The notes: generated by a model from the sequence alone, not told the origin. A DNA stretch of 64,000 nucleotides from Pseudomonas sp. 10-1B (GCF_000935045.1 NZ_JYKS01000050.1:1-64000); one strand, 5' to 3'. Shown: positions 41,577 through 51,914, counted from the stretch's first letter. A program made the numbers and translations.

Positions 41577-42440
41577 ATGAACCTGTTCCAGCTGCGTGCC
41601 TTCGATGCTGTCGCCCGTGAAGGTAGTTTCACCCGTGCTGCCGCACGGCTGTTCATCAGCCAGCCGGCGGTGACTGGCCACGTCAAGGCACTGGAGGAGC
41701 ATTACCAGATCACCTTGCTACGGCGCACCGCGCGGCGGGTAGAACTGACCGAAGAGGGAACGCGCCTGGCGGCCATTACCCGCGCCATGTTCGGCTTGGC
41801 CGAAGAAGCGCAGGCCATGCTCGAGGCCAACCGGCAATTGCTGACCGGGCGCCTGGAAGTGGCCGCCGACGGCCCGCACCGGGTAATGCCAATGCTCGCC
41901 CTGCTGCGCGAGCGCTACCCGGGCATCACTGTGAACCTGCGCCTGGGCAATGCTCAGGAAACCTTGGCGGCATTGCTCAGCGAGCATGCCGACGTGGCTG
42001 TGCTGACCGAGATCGAACCACGCAAGGGCCTGCATTTGCAGAACCTGTGTGAGTCGCGCCTGTGCGCCTTGCTGCCAGCGGGGCATGCCTGGGCCAGCGG
42101 CGAGGGTGACTTGCCGCTGGCTGAGCTGCACCAGCAGATCATGGTGCTGCGCGAGCCCAGTTCCACCACCCGGCGTACCTTCGACCAAGCCTGTGCCAGG
42201 GCGGCCGTGCAGCCCCGCGTGCTGCTGGAGCTGGACAGCCGCGAGGCGGTCACCGAGGCGGTGGCCTCGGAGTTGGGTATCGGCGTGGTTTCATCCACCG
42301 AAGTCGCGCATGATCCGAGGGTGGTGGCGCGGCCACTGGCCGGTGCTGGTCTGGTCAACCAGCATATGATCGGCTGCCTGGAGCGGCGCCGCGAGCTGCG
42401 CCTGATCCAGGCTTTCCTGGGCTTGGCTGCCAGCGTGTGA
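41577..42440 (+). CDS. LysR-family regulator of phnWX
   Basis: A 287-residue LysR protein with the winged helix at about 1-60 (FTRAAARLFISQPAVTGHVKAL) and the usual effector domain. It is divergent from phnW across 112 bp that hold an AT-rich AATCAAATTGTTTG stretch, the probable shared operator. In other Pseudomonas a LysR protein next to phnWX activates them in response to 2-aminoethylphosphonate, so the same role is likely. No terminal features are unusual. Confidence 0.85.
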   Translation: MNLFQLRAFDAVAREGSFTRAAARLFISQPAVTGHVKALEEHYQITLLRRTARRVELTEEGTRLAAITRAMFGLAEEAQAMLEANRQLLTGRLEVAADGPHRVMPMLALLRERYPGITVNLRLGNAQETLAALLSEHADVAVLTEIEPRKGLHLQNLCESRLCALLPAGHAWASGEGDLPLAELHQQIMVLREPSSTTRRTFDQACARAAVQPRVLLELDSREAVTEAVASELGIGVVSSTEVAHDPRVVARPLAGAGLVNQHMIGCLERRRELRLIQAFLGLAASV

Positions 42441-42583
42441 GGCAGCCCACAGGGTCCCTGCTAAATCAATCAGTTGTGTGCAGTTCTATAGGAGCTGGCA
42501 GTTGCTGAAGCAATGACACCGGCTGGCGTTTTTCCATGGCGGGCCTAAGATGGCCGGCTGAAACCACTGGCGCTGGATGGCCG

Positions 42584-43603
42584 ATGAGCGAGAAAGACAC
42601 CATTTCCATGCAACTGGTGCGCGAAGCCCTGTTGCAGACCTGCCCGGCGGGGCAACCCGATGCGCCGCTGCTGGCCAGGGCGGGCATCGATGCGTCCCAG
42701 CTCGACCTGCCCGAGGCGCGTGTGAGCGCCGAGGCCTATGCCCGGCTCTGGCGCTTGCTGGCGCGACGCTGCAACGACGAATTCTTCGCCATGGACCCGC
42801 GCGGCCTGCGCAGCGGCAGCCTGGCCTTCCTGTGCCGTGCGAGTATGGTCCAACCGACTCTCGGTGCGGGCCTGCAGACCGCCCTGGCGTTTCTTTCGCT
42901 GATGCTCGAAGACCTGCAGCCGAGCCTGGTGCGCCAGCAGAGCCTGGCCGAGATCGTCATCGGCGAGCCTCGCGATGCGCCGCGCCGCGCTTTCACCTAC
43001 TTCACCCTGTGGATGATCATCCATGGCGTGACCTGTTGGCTGGCCGGGCGCCGTATCCCGATCCTCGCCATCGACCTGCGCTGCGCCGAGCCACCGTTCT
43101 GCGACGACTACCGGGTGATGTTTTCCGAGAATCTTCAGTTCGAGCGCCCGCGCACGCGCATGATCATCAGTGCCGACTGCCTGGACCTGCCGCTGCGACG
43201 CACCCAGGAGGAGTTGCAACGTTTCCTCGCCGAGGCGCCAGGCAACATCCTGGTCAAGTACCGCGACCCGGCCAGCCTGGCCTGGCGCATCCGTGAGCAA
43301 CTGCGGCGCGCCGACCCAGGCGCCTGGCCCGATGCCGAAGGCCAGGCCAGCGCCTTGTGCATCTCGGCCTCGACCCTGCGCCGTCGGCTGGGCGAGGAAG
43401 GCCAGACCTACCAAGGGCTCAAGGACAGCGTGCGGCGCGAGCTGGCCATCGCCTGGCTGGCCGATGTCGACCTGGGGCTCGCCGAGATCGCCGAGCGCCT
43501 TGGCTTTGCCGACAGCAGTTCGTTCTACAAGGCCTTTCGCAAGTGGTTCGGTTGCAATCCTGGCCACTACCGCCACGTGATCCTGCAGGGGACGGCGCCC
43601 TAG
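42584..43603 (+). CDS. AraC-family regulator with Arabinose_bd-type N-terminal domain
   Basis: A 339-residue AraC regulator: N-terminal ligand-binding domain of the OruR/ArgR-like type (about 20-210) and a C-terminal double HTH (about 240-335) ending FADSSSFYKAFRKWFGCNPGHYR. The ATG at 42584 is chosen as the first with a plausible ribosome site (GGATGG); a start eight codons later is possible. It precedes the LRR protein gene by 102 bp and the fad operon by 4.7 kb in the same direction. Which of the two it regulates, if either, is not shown by sequence. Confidence 0.85.
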   Translation: MSEKDTISMQLVREALLQTCPAGQPDAPLLARAGIDASQLDLPEARVSAEAYARLWRLLARRCNDEFFAMDPRGLRSGSLAFLCRASMVQPTLGAGLQTALAFLSLMLEDLQPSLVRQQSLAEIVIGEPRDAPRRAFTYFTLWMIIHGVTCWLAGRRIPILAIDLRCAEPPFCDDYRVMFSENLQFERPRTRMIISADCLDLPLRRTQEELQRFLAEAPGNILVKYRDPASLAWRIREQLRRADPGAWPDAEGQASALCISASTLRRRLGEEGQTYQGLKDSVRRELAIAWLADVDLGLAEIAERLGFADSSSFYKAFRKWFGCNPGHYRHVILQGTAP

Positions 43604-43705
43604 GGGGCATACTCATCAGCCACACGGGGATGCGTCCTTTCCCTCTGCTGTGCGGTGGGTGATTGCCTCAGTGTCAAGCCTCCTTTGACCTGCGAGGATG
43701 CAGAT

Positions 43706-46700
43706 ATGACCCAATCCACCCCACCCTCACTGCCACCGGCGCTTGCCCGCAAGCTGGCCTCTGCCACTGATGATTTCATCGCCACGCAACTGCCGGACTG
43801 GTTGCAGCGCGCGTCCGCGGCACAGGTCAATGCATTGCGCGATTGCTTCCAGGCCCACCGGCAGAGCCGGGCGCAGGTGACGGCGGCAACCGCAGGCCTG
43901 GTGTCGCCGCGGCAGTTCGCGGCCCAGCGGTTCACGGCCTTGCTGGCGGCCGAAATCCCGCCGGGGCTCAGCCTCGACGACCTTGAATGGCTGGATGTAC
44001 GGCGCCGCTTCACGGTGAGCCCAGGCGGTAGCCTGCCTGAGGATGAACTGCGTTATGTGCGCTTCCCGGCGCTGTTGCGATTGATGCAAGGATTGCCCGC
44101 GGGCAACCCCTTCTACGAAGGCAGCGGCCTTGTCAGGAAGGGCGACAAGGCCGTGCTTTTCACCTCGCTGGCGGACTTTACGCAACGCTGCCATACCGAG
44201 GACGTGGGCAAGCGCTATCACGACCTGCTCGCACGCCTGTTCACCCCGGCCGCGCAGCAGGCTCTGGCGCGTCACCAGCGCACGGCGTTCGCCCTGGCAT
44301 GTGAGCTGGCCGCGCTCAAGGGGCAGCTCGAGACGGTGCATCTAACCGCCTTGCGCCGGTTGTTGGGTAATGGGGGTGGCAATCAAGAGGGTGGCGCACA
44401 GGCGTACGCCGGCGCGTTGCACATGCTGGAGTGCCCCGTTGCGCAGAGCCTGAAGATCCAGCTGCGCAATGCGCACGGGGATAGCCTCGGGGTCGTGCTC
44501 TACATGCCCAGTGACACCGAGCAGCCGCTGCGCCATTTCGGCTCGGTTTCAGGGTTGAACGACTTCCTGGTGGCCGAGTTGCTCAAGCCGGATGGCCGTG
44601 AACGAATCCGGCAACTGATCGCCTTGAAGGACCGCCCAAAGTTCCTGGCTACGCTCGGCAAGCGCCTGCTCGACGACCAGCCCGACCTGCAGCTGGAAGG
44701 TGCGGTGATGCATGGCGCTATCTTCGCCGAACTGGCGGCAAGCCAAATCGAACGCGTCAAGGACGATGCCCGCTTGCAGCTGGTTTCGAGTGCCGATGCC
44801 GATCATCGCGCCGCCGAGGCACGGCTCAACCAATGGAAGGAGATCGGCCTGGCCGCGTTGGGGCTGGCTGGGCTGGCCAGCCCCGTGGTGGGCATGGTGC
44901 TGCTCGGCCAGCTGGTCGTGCAGACGCTTGACCACGTCTACGAAGGCGCTATCGATTGGCACGAAGGGCACCAGCACGAAGCGCTGGAGCACATGCTCGG
45001 GGTTGCGGAAACCGTCGTCGTCACGGCGGCCACGGTCGCGGGCGTGAGCCTGGTGGCGCGTGGGTTCCCACGCAGTGCCTTCGTCGATGCAATGGAGCCG
45101 GTGAGCACTGGGGAGGAGGAATCACGCCTGTGGCATCGCGACCTGCTGGCCTACGAGTCGACCCCTGAAGACGCCACCCTTGGCGACGACGGGCTCTATG
45201 CCAGCGACACGCGCCGCTGGTTACGTGTGGGCCAGCGCTACTACGAGGTCCATCGTCCCGAGGAGCATCAGGCTTGGCGCCTGCGTCATTCACGACGCGA
45301 AAACGCCTTCGAGCCGCGGGTCGAGTTCAATGGCGAGCGTTCCTGGCGTCTTCGCCTCGAACAGCCCAGGCACTGGGATGATCGTGCCGACATGCTCGAT
45401 CGTGTGTGGCCGCAGGACCCGCCCTTGTCCCCGGCCCGTGCCGAGCAGGTGTTGCGTGTGGCGGGCGTCGACGCGGAGGAATTGCGGGGCGTGCTGGTCG
45501 AGATGCGTCCTGCGCCATTCAACCTGCGTGACACTTTGCTGCGGTTCGCTGCGGATGATCGGATCAGCCGTGAACTGGATGCCCTGGGTCAATCCGCTGG
45601 CAGCATCCGCGATCCGTCGATTCGCCAATGGTGCGCCGCGCACGCGGAAACACAAGGGTTGGGCGAGGACGCACTGGGCGCTTGGCTGCTGGAGGAGTCT
45701 GCGCACCTGCAAGGCAACCTGCTGGAACACCTGTCTGGGCCCCGGCCGGTAATGAACCCCTTGGCAACGTTGGTTCGGCGCGACTTTTCCGGGCTCCCCG
45801 AACGTTATGCGGTAGAGGCGGTACGTGATGTCGACCCCATCCTGGCTGAAGTGGCCCAGGTCGAGGCACGTGTTCCACTGGCGGTCGCCAGGAAGGCCCG
45901 TGCCCTGCTTCGACTGGCCAGGGTGAACCGGGCCCTGGAGGGCTTGTTCCTGCGCAGTGCCTATACCAATGGCACCGGGGAACTGATCATCGCCTTGCTG
46001 CGGCGACTGCCCGGATGGCCTCGCTCGATCAACCTCGAGCTGCGCGAGGGGGCGGACAGCGGCCGGCTCTTGACCGAGCTGGATCCTCAAGGCGCACCCG
46101 AGGGGCGTGTAGTCCTGGTTTGGCGGCAAGGTCGCTTCCGCCTTTACGACAGCCATGGGCGGGAGCATGCCACAGAGGTGCCGGAGCCGGCGGGCATCTT
46201 CCAGGCGTTGGTGGCGTTGCTGGGCCCCGCCGACCTGCAGCGGATGGGCATCTCTGGCAGCGAGCCGGCAGAGCGCTTGCGGTCGAAGCTGGTCGAAGGT
46301 TTGCCCGCCGCGCGCAAGGAGATTCTGAACCTGCTTGGCTGGCGTGATGACGCACCATGGTTCAACCCCGGCAAGCGCCTACCGGATGGGCGTGTGGGCT
46401 ATCCGCTGGGTGGGAATGCATCAAGGCGGGAAACCTCTATCAGTGTGCTCAAGAGCCGCATCCGGGCCCTTTACCCACAGCTCCATGATCGGGATGTCGA
46501 TCGATACCTGGAACGGCTGCTGTTGCAACCTGGCTCGCCTTTTGAAAGCTTGCTTGCTCAAGAGCACAATTACGCGCAACTCGAAAGTACCCTGTCGCGC
46601 TGGACGGGGGGCGCGCGCTCAGGGGCGCGAAGGCAGTTCGCGGCCCGTCTGCTCTCGGCGTGGCGCTACGAGGGGGGCAATGGGCTGACCAACGAGATGA

Positions 46701-48190
46701 GCCTGGATTTGAGCGGTTGGCACATCGGCCAACTGCCGGAGCTACCAGCGGGCAGCGACTTTTCTCATGTCACCGAGTTGGTGATGGCCGGGGCGGCGCT
46801 AGAAGAGTTCCCCACAGGTTTCTTGCATTGCTTCACCTCTCTGCGCACGTTGAGCCTGAGCAACAATCGCCTTACGTCCATTCCCGCGGGTGTCAGCCAA
46901 CTGACCGAGTTGCGTACGTTGCGCTTGATGTCCAATCGAATCCGCATGAACGCCTCGGGTGCCGATACGCTGTCTTCGTTACCGAACTTGCGCGTGCTCG
47001 ACCTGAGTCACAACCCCTTGCGTTCGTTGGCATTGCGTTTCCAGGCGTTGCCCCACCTGTCGATACTGCGCTTGAAGCGCTGCCGGTTGAGTAGCGTGCC
47101 CAGGGGCCTGGAGCGGTCCAGGTTGTTGACGATCGTCGACCTCAGCGACAACGATATCAGTACATTGCCGCCTGAACTGCTACAAGCGCCGTGGTCTTTC
47201 AGAAGCCGCTTCAACCTGCTGCGCAACCCCTTGGCGCACCAGGAATACACGCGGTTGTATGTCAACGACCCGTATGAGGCTATCCGGGCCAATGAAGTGG
47301 ACGTGGCCACCGCCCGAAGCCTGTGGCTTGCCGTCGGCGACCCTGGCCAGTTCACGACACGTTCGGCGCTGTGGAACCGTTTGGCGGGCGCGCCAGAGAG
47401 CCTGGACCTGTTGCAGTTGCTGGCCAATCTCACTCAAACCACTGATTTCACCCATGCCAGGGCAGCGCTTACCGAGCAGGTCTGGGGGGTGCTGAGCGCC
47501 GTGGAGCAGGATGCCGACCTTCGCCAGGCAGTGTTCGACCGTGCGCGCGAGGAACTGGGCTGCCATGATAGCACCGCAGAGCGCTTCAGCCGCGTGCAAT
47601 TGCAGATACTGGTCCACCAGGCCAATCTGCAAGGTACTACCGGACAAGCGGGCCATGCCTTGCTGGCACTGGGGCGGCGCCTGTTCCGCCTCGAAGCATT
47701 GGAGCGCTTCGCTCATCAGGATGCCCTGCAGCGGCTGGCGAGCGACCCGGATACCGATGTCCTGGAGGTCATTCTCGGCTACCGGGTGCATCTGGCTCAT
47801 GCGCTCGACCTGCCTTGCCAGCCTCGTACGATGATGTTCGAGCGGCTTGCCGAAATCACACCCCACCTCGAGCGTGCGGCACTCGAGGCGGTCCGGGGCG
47901 CGGAAGCGAGCGGGGCCCTGGCCGAAAACATCGCCGAACGGGACTTCTGGCGCATCCACCTCAAGCGGCGGCACGCGGCAGCCTTTGCCGCGATCGCCGA
48001 GGACTTCGCCGCACGGGGTTCCGAGCTCGACAGCCTGAGCACTACCCTGACGAGCCAGGACTACACGGATCGATGGCAGGTACTGATGACGGAGCGGCAA
48101 TCGGCCGAGCATCACCTGGTCTTGCAACTGACCCGCGAGGCCCTGGAGGAGGGCGAGCCCGAGGCAGGCCAATCCGCTCAGTCCGTTTGA
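43706..48190 (+). CDS. Large LRR protein with NEL-type E3 ubiquitin-ligase-like C-terminus (candidate effector)
   Basis: A 1494-residue protein. The N-terminal two thirds resemble the dermonecrotic-toxin-like DUF6543 proteins of Pseudomonas, with a hydrophobic stretch near 380-460. About six leucine-rich repeats span 998-1175 (for example LRTLSLSNNRLTSIPAGVSQ). The C-terminal part, about 1190-1494, is helical and carries GCHDS at Cys1286-Asp1288, fitting the catalytic CxD motif of IpaH/SspH NEL ligases, which ubiquitinate host proteins. No signal peptide, secretion chaperone or type III genes are nearby. The ATG at 43706 follows GAGGA. Domain calls are by eye. Confidence 0.75.
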   Translation: MTQSTPPSLPPALARKLASATDDFIATQLPDWLQRASAAQVNALRDCFQAHRQSRAQVTAATAGLVSPRQFAAQRFTALLAAEIPPGLSLDDLEWLDVRRRFTVSPGGSLPEDELRYVRFPALLRLMQGLPAGNPFYEGSGLVRKGDKAVLFTSLADFTQRCHTEDVGKRYHDLLARLFTPAAQQALARHQRTAFALACELAALKGQLETVHLTALRRLLGNGGGNQEGGAQAYAGALHMLECPVAQSLKIQLRNAHGDSLGVVLYMPSDTEQPLRHFGSVSGLNDFLVAELLKPDGRERIRQLIALKDRPKFLATLGKRLLDDQPDLQLEGAVMHGAIFAELAASQIERVKDDARLQLVSSADADHRAAEARLNQWKEIGLAALGLAGLASPVVGMVLLGQLVVQTLDHVYEGAIDWHEGHQHEALEHMLGVAETVVVTAATVAGVSLVARGFPRSAFVDAMEPVSTGEEESRLWHRDLLAYESTPEDATLGDDGLYASDTRRWLRVGQRYYEVHRPEEHQAWRLRHSRRENAFEPRVEFNGERSWRLRLEQPRHWDDRADMLDRVWPQDPPLSPARAEQVLRVAGVDAEELRGVLVEMRPAPFNLRDTLLRFAADDRISRELDALGQSAGSIRDPSIRQWCAAHAETQGLGEDALGAWLLEESAHLQGNLLEHLSGPRPVMNPLATLVRRDFSGLPERYAVEAVRDVDPILAEVAQVEARVPLAVARKARALLRLARVNRALEGLFLRSAYTNGTGELIIALLRRLPGWPRSINLELREGADSGRLLTELDPQGAPEGRVVLVWRQGRFRLYDSHGREHATEVPEPAGIFQALVALLGPADLQRMGISGSEPAERLRSKLVEGLPAARKEILNLLGWRDDAPWFNPGKRLPDGRVGYPLGGNASRRETSISVLKSRIRALYPQLHDRDVDRYLERLLLQPGSPFESLLAQEHNYAQLESTLSRWTGGARSGARRQFAARLLSAWRYEGGNGLTNEMSLDLSGWHIGQLPELPAGSDFSHVTELVMAGAALEEFPTGFLHCFTSLRTLSLSNNRLTSIPAGVSQLTELRTLRLMSNRIRMNASGADTLSSLPNLRVLDLSHNPLRSLALRFQALPHLSILRLKRCRLSSVPRGLERSRLLTIVDLSDNDISTLPPELLQAPWSFRSRFNLLRNPLAHQEYTRLYVNDPYEAIRANEVDVATARSLWLAVGDPGQFTTRSALWNRLAGAPESLDLLQLLANLTQTTDFTHARAALTEQVWGVLSAVEQDADLRQAVFDRAREELGCHDSTAERFSRVQLQILVHQANLQGTTGQAGHALLALGRRLFRLEALERFAHQDALQRLASDPDTDVLEVILGYRVHLAHALDLPCQPRTMMFERLAEITPHLERAALEAVRGAEASGALAENIAERDFWRIHLKRRHAAAFAAIAEDFAARGSELDSLSTTLTSQDYTDRWQVLMTERQSAEHHLVLQLTREALEEGEPEAGQSAQSV

Positions 48191-48280
48191 CAGCTTTGGC
48201 CATTGCCCCCAGCGCCGAGCGGCGCGAACATCGTCAGACCGAGGGTGCAACTCCAACAATAAGAAACCAGGAGTCTGACG

Positions 48281-49927
48281 ATGCGCGATTACGCCGAGGC
48301 CGTCCGTTCGTTCAACCATCATGGTGCCGTCGACGCGGCACTGCATGGCACGCTGAACGCGCTCAATGCCTGTATCGAATGTTGCGACCGCCATGCCGGC
48401 AGTGGCCGGGTCGCACTGATCTGGGAAGACCGCGAGGGTAACAGCGCCCGCTACACCTTCGAGCAATTGCAAGGGCTGGCGGCGCGTTTCGCCAACGTGC
48501 TTCGCCAGCAAGGCGTAGGCCCTGGCGACCGCGTTGCCGGCCTCATGCCACGCACGCCCGAGTTGCTGGTGACCATCCTTGCCACCTGGCGCCTGGGCGC
48601 GGTGTACCAGCCGCTGTTCACCGCCTTTGGGCCCAAGGCCATCGAGCACCGGCTCGAACAATCCCACGCGCGGGTGGTGGTCACCGACCGCGGCAACCGC
48701 CACAAGCTCGACCAGGTCACCGGGTGCCCGACCATCATCACCGTCGGTGCCAGTGCTGGCGAGCTGGACTTCCAGCACGCGCTGGATTGCGCTGACAGCA
48801 CGTGCGAGCCCGTGCTGCGCAAGGGCGACGACCCTTTTCTGCTGATGTTCACCTCGGGTACCACCGGGCCTGCCAAGCCGCTCGAGGTATCGCTCAAGGC
48901 CATCGTCGCCTTCCAGGGCTACATGCGCGATGCCATCGACCTGCGCCCCGAAGACAACTTCTGGAACCTGGCCGATCCGGGTTGGGCCTATGGCCTGTAC
49001 TACGCCGTCACTGGCCCGCTGTCGCTGGGCCATGCCACCACCTTCTACGATGGCCCGTTCAGTGTAGAAAGCTGCGCGCGGGTGATCGACAAGCTGGGCA
49101 TCACCAACCTGGCCGGGTCGCCCACCGCGTACCGCTTGCTGATCGCTGCCGGCAAGGACTTCGCGGCGCCGGTCAAGGGCCGCCTGCGGGTGGTCAGCAG
49201 TGCCGGTGAGCCGCTCAACCCGGAAGTGATCCGCTGGTTCGCCGACGAACTGGGTGTGACCATCCACGACCATTACGGGCAGACCGAACTGGGCATGGTG
49301 TTGTGCAACCACCATGGCCTGCAGCACCCGGTGCACCTGGGTTCGGCCGGCTTCGCCATCCCCGGCCATCGCATCGTGGTGCTGGATGAGCAGGGCAACG
49401 AGCTGCCGGCTGGCCAGCCAGGCATCCTCGCGGTCGACCGCGAGCAGTCGCCGCTGTGCTGGTTCGCTGGTTACCACGGCCTGCCGACCAAGGCCTTCGT
49501 CGGCAAGTACTACCTCAGCGGCGACACCGTCGAGCTGAACCAGGACGGCAGCATCAGCTTCGTCGGCCGCAGTGACGACGTGATCACCACCTCCGGTTAC
49601 CGGGTCGGCCCGTTCGACGTGGAAAGCGCGTTGATCGAACACCCGTCGGTGATCGAGGCGGCGGTGATCGGCAAGCCGGACCCGGAGCGCACCGAACTGA
49701 TCAAGGCCTTCGTGGTATTGGCCAGCGGCCACGAGGGCAGCGCCGAGCTGGAGGAAACCCTGCGCCAGCACGTGCGCCAGCGCCTGTATGCACATGCCTA
49801 CCCCAGGGAAATCGAATTCGTCAGCGAGCTGCCCAAGACCCCGAGCGGCAAGCTGCAACGCTTCATCCTGCGTAACCAGGAAGTCGCCAAACAACAAGCG
49901 CAACAGGCCACCCCTGCCAGCGCCTGA
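48281..49927 (+). CDS. fadDx: Acyl-CoA synthetase FadDx (AMP-forming)
   Basis: A 548-residue adenylate-forming ligase. The P-loop-like FTSGTTGPAKPLEV, the adenine-binding HYGQTELGM, the hinge GRSDDVITTSGYRVGPFDVES and the catalytic lysine in KTPSGKLQRF are present. It activates a short or medium fatty acid to its CoA ester, opening a five-gene beta-oxidation operon that also has dehydrogenase, hydratase, hydroxyacyl dehydrogenase and thiolase. AGGAG precedes the ATG. Chain length is likely short, by comparison with the KT2440 cluster of the same layout, but not fixed by sequence. Confidence 0.87.
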   Translation: MRDYAEAVRSFNHHGAVDAALHGTLNALNACIECCDRHAGSGRVALIWEDREGNSARYTFEQLQGLAARFANVLRQQGVGPGDRVAGLMPRTPELLVTILATWRLGAVYQPLFTAFGPKAIEHRLEQSHARVVVTDRGNRHKLDQVTGCPTIITVGASAGELDFQHALDCADSTCEPVLRKGDDPFLLMFTSGTTGPAKPLEVSLKAIVAFQGYMRDAIDLRPEDNFWNLADPGWAYGLYYAVTGPLSLGHATTFYDGPFSVESCARVIDKLGITNLAGSPTAYRLLIAAGKDFAAPVKGRLRVVSSAGEPLNPEVIRWFADELGVTIHDHYGQTELGMVLCNHHGLQHPVHLGSAGFAIPGHRIVVLDEQGNELPAGQPGILAVDREQSPLCWFAGYHGLPTKAFVGKYYLSGDTVELNQDGSISFVGRSDDVITTSGYRVGPFDVESALIEHPSVIEAAVIGKPDPERTELIKAFVVLASGHEGSAELEETLRQHVRQRLYAHAYPREIEFVSELPKTPSGKLQRFILRNQEVAKQQAQQATPASA

Positions 49928-49941
49928 AAGGAAAACCGATC

Positions 49942-50709
49942 ATGCAAATAGCCAACAAACATTTCATCGTCAGCGGCGCTGCCTCCGGGCTGGGCGCTGC
50001 CACCGCGCAGATGCTGGTCGAGGCCGGCGCCAAGGTCATGCTGGTCGACCTCAATGCCCAGGCCGTCGAGGCCAAGGCCCGCGAACTGGGTGACAACGCG
50101 CGCTTCGCGGTGGCGGACATCAGCGACGAGCAGGCCGCGCAGGCGGCGGTCGATGCCGCCGTCAGTACCTTTGGCAGCCTGCACGGGCTGGTCAACTGTG
50201 CCGGCATCGTCGGTGCCGAGAAGGTGCTGGGCAAACAAGGCCCGCATGGTTTGGCCAGCTTCGCCAAGGTCATCAACGTCAACCTGGTCGGCAGCTTCAA
50301 CCTGCTGCGCCTGGCTGCTGCTGCCATGGCCGAAGGGGCGGCCGATGAAGGCGGTGAGCGTGGGGTGATCATCAATACCGCCTCTATCGCCGCTTACGAT
50401 GGGCAGATCGGCCAGGCCGCCTACGCTGCCTCCAAGGGCGCCATCGCCAGCCTGACCCTGCCTGCCGCCCGCGAGCTGGCACGCTTCGGCATCCGCGTGA
50501 TGACCATCGCCCCAGGTATTTTCGAAACGCCGATGATGGCCGGCATGACCGAGGAAGTGCGCGCCTCGCTGGCCGCCGGGGTGCCATTCCCGCCGCGCCT
50601 GGGCCGCCCGCAGGAATACGCCGCGCTGGCCCGCCACATCATTGAAAACAGCATGCTCAACGGCGAGGTGATCCGCCTCGACGGTGCGCTGCGCATGGCT
50701 GCGAAGTAA
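49942..50709 (+). CDS. fadB2x: 3-hydroxyacyl-CoA dehydrogenase, SDR type (HSD10-like)
   Basis: A 255-residue short-chain dehydrogenase with the cofactor motif GAASGLGAATAQ, NAGI-like NCAGIVGAEKVLG, and the catalytic Tyr-x3-Lys in YAASKGA with the preceding Ser of NTASIAAYDGQ. It resembles type II (HSD10) 3-hydroxyacyl-CoA dehydrogenases, which oxidise short and branched 3-hydroxyacyl-CoA with NAD+. AAGGAAAACC precedes the ATG. It follows fadDx by 14 bp and is 11 bp before the thiolase gene. Confidence 0.9.
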   Translation: MQIANKHFIVSGAASGLGAATAQMLVEAGAKVMLVDLNAQAVEAKARELGDNARFAVADISDEQAAQAAVDAAVSTFGSLHGLVNCAGIVGAEKVLGKQGPHGLASFAKVINVNLVGSFNLLRLAAAAMAEGAADEGGERGVIINTASIAAYDGQIGQAAYAASKGAIASLTLPAARELARFGIRVMTIAPGIFETPMMAGMTEEVRASLAAGVPFPPRLGRPQEYAALARHIIENSMLNGEVIRLDGALRMAAK

Positions 50710-50720
50710 GGAGAGCGAAC

Positions 50721-51914
50721 ATGACCCTCGCCAATGACCCGATCGTTATCGTCAGTGCCGTGCGCACGCCCATGGGCGGCCTGCAGGGCGACCTCAAGAG
50801 CCTCACCGCGCCACAACTGGGCAGCGCGGCCATTCGTGGCGCCGTGGAGCGTGCCGGCATCGACGCCGCCAGCGTCGAGCAGGTGCTGTTCGGCTGCGTG
50901 CTGCCGGCCGGCCAGGGCCAGGCGCCAGCGCGCCAGGCGGCGTTGGGGGCCGGGCTGGACAAGCACACCACCTGCACCACCCTGAACAAGATGTGTGGCT
51001 CGGGCATGCAGGCGGCGATCATGGCCCATGACCTGTTGCTGGCCGGCACGGCCGATGTGGTGGTGGCCGGTGGCATGGAAAGCATGAGCAATGCCCCGTA
51101 CCTGCTGGACAAGGCCCGCGGTGGTTACCGCATGGGCCACGGCAGGATCATCGACCACATGTTCATGGACGGCCTGGAAGATGCCTACGACAAAGGCCGC
51201 CTGATGGGCACCTTCGCCGAAGATTGTGCACAGGCCAATGCCTTCAGCCGCGAAGCCCAGGACCAGTTCGCCATCGCCTCGCTGACCCGTGCCCAGGAGG
51301 CGATCAGCAACGGCCGCTTCGCTGCCGAGATCATTCCGGTGGAAGTCACCGAGGGTAAGGAAAAGCGCGTCATCAAGGACGATGAACAGCCGCCCAAGGC
51401 GCGCCTGGACAAGATCCCGCAGCTCAAGCCCGCCTTCCGCGAAGGCGGCACGGTGACTGCCGCCAACGCCAGCTCGATTTCCGATGGTGCTGCGGCGCTG
51501 GTGCTGATGCGCCGCTCCGAAGCTGCCAAGCGCGGCCTCAAGCCGCTGGCGGTGATCCACGGCCACGCCGCATTCGCCGACACCCCGGCGCTGTTCCCGA
51601 CCGCGCCGATCGGCGCCATCGACAAACTGCTGAAGCGCACGGGCTGGAACTTGGCCGATGTCGACCTGTTCGAGATCAACGAGGCCTTCGCCGTGGTCAC
51701 CCTGGCGGCCATGAAGCACCTCGACCTGGCACATGACAAGGTCAATATCCACGGTGGCGCCTGCGCCCTCGGCCACCCGATCGGTGCTTCCGGCGCGCGT
51801 ATCCTGGTGACCCTGCTGTCGGCCCTGCGCCAGAACAACCTGCGCCGTGGCGTGGCGGCCATCTGCATCGGCGGTGGCGAGGCCACTGCCATGGCCGTTG
51901 AATGCCTGTATTGA
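50721..51914 (+). CDS. fadAx: Acetyl-CoA acyltransferase (thiolase) FadAx
   Basis: A 397-residue thiolase. The acyl-accepting cysteine lies in NKMCGSGMQAA near residue 92, the catalytic histidine in GGACALGHPIGASGAR and the second cysteine in CIGGGEATAMAVE. It cleaves 3-ketoacyl-CoA with CoA to release acetyl-CoA, closing the cycle. GGAGAGCG precedes the ATG, 11 bp after the preceding gene. The length and motifs suit the short-chain AtoB/PhbA-like group as well as FadA. Confidence 0.93.
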   Translation: MTLANDPIVIVSAVRTPMGGLQGDLKSLTAPQLGSAAIRGAVERAGIDAASVEQVLFGCVLPAGQGQAPARQAALGAGLDKHTTCTTLNKMCGSGMQAAIMAHDLLLAGTADVVVAGGMESMSNAPYLLDKARGGYRMGHGRIIDHMFMDGLEDAYDKGRLMGTFAEDCAQANAFSREAQDQFAIASLTRAQEAISNGRFAAEIIPVEVTEGKEKRVIKDDEQPPKARLDKIPQLKPAFREGGTVTAANASSISDGAAALVLMRRSEAAKRGLKPLAVIHGHAAFADTPALFPTAPIGAIDKLLKRTGWNLADVDLFEINEAFAVVTLAAMKHLDLAHDKVNIHGGACALGHPIGASGARILVTLLSALRQNNLRRGVAAICIGGGEATAMAVECLY

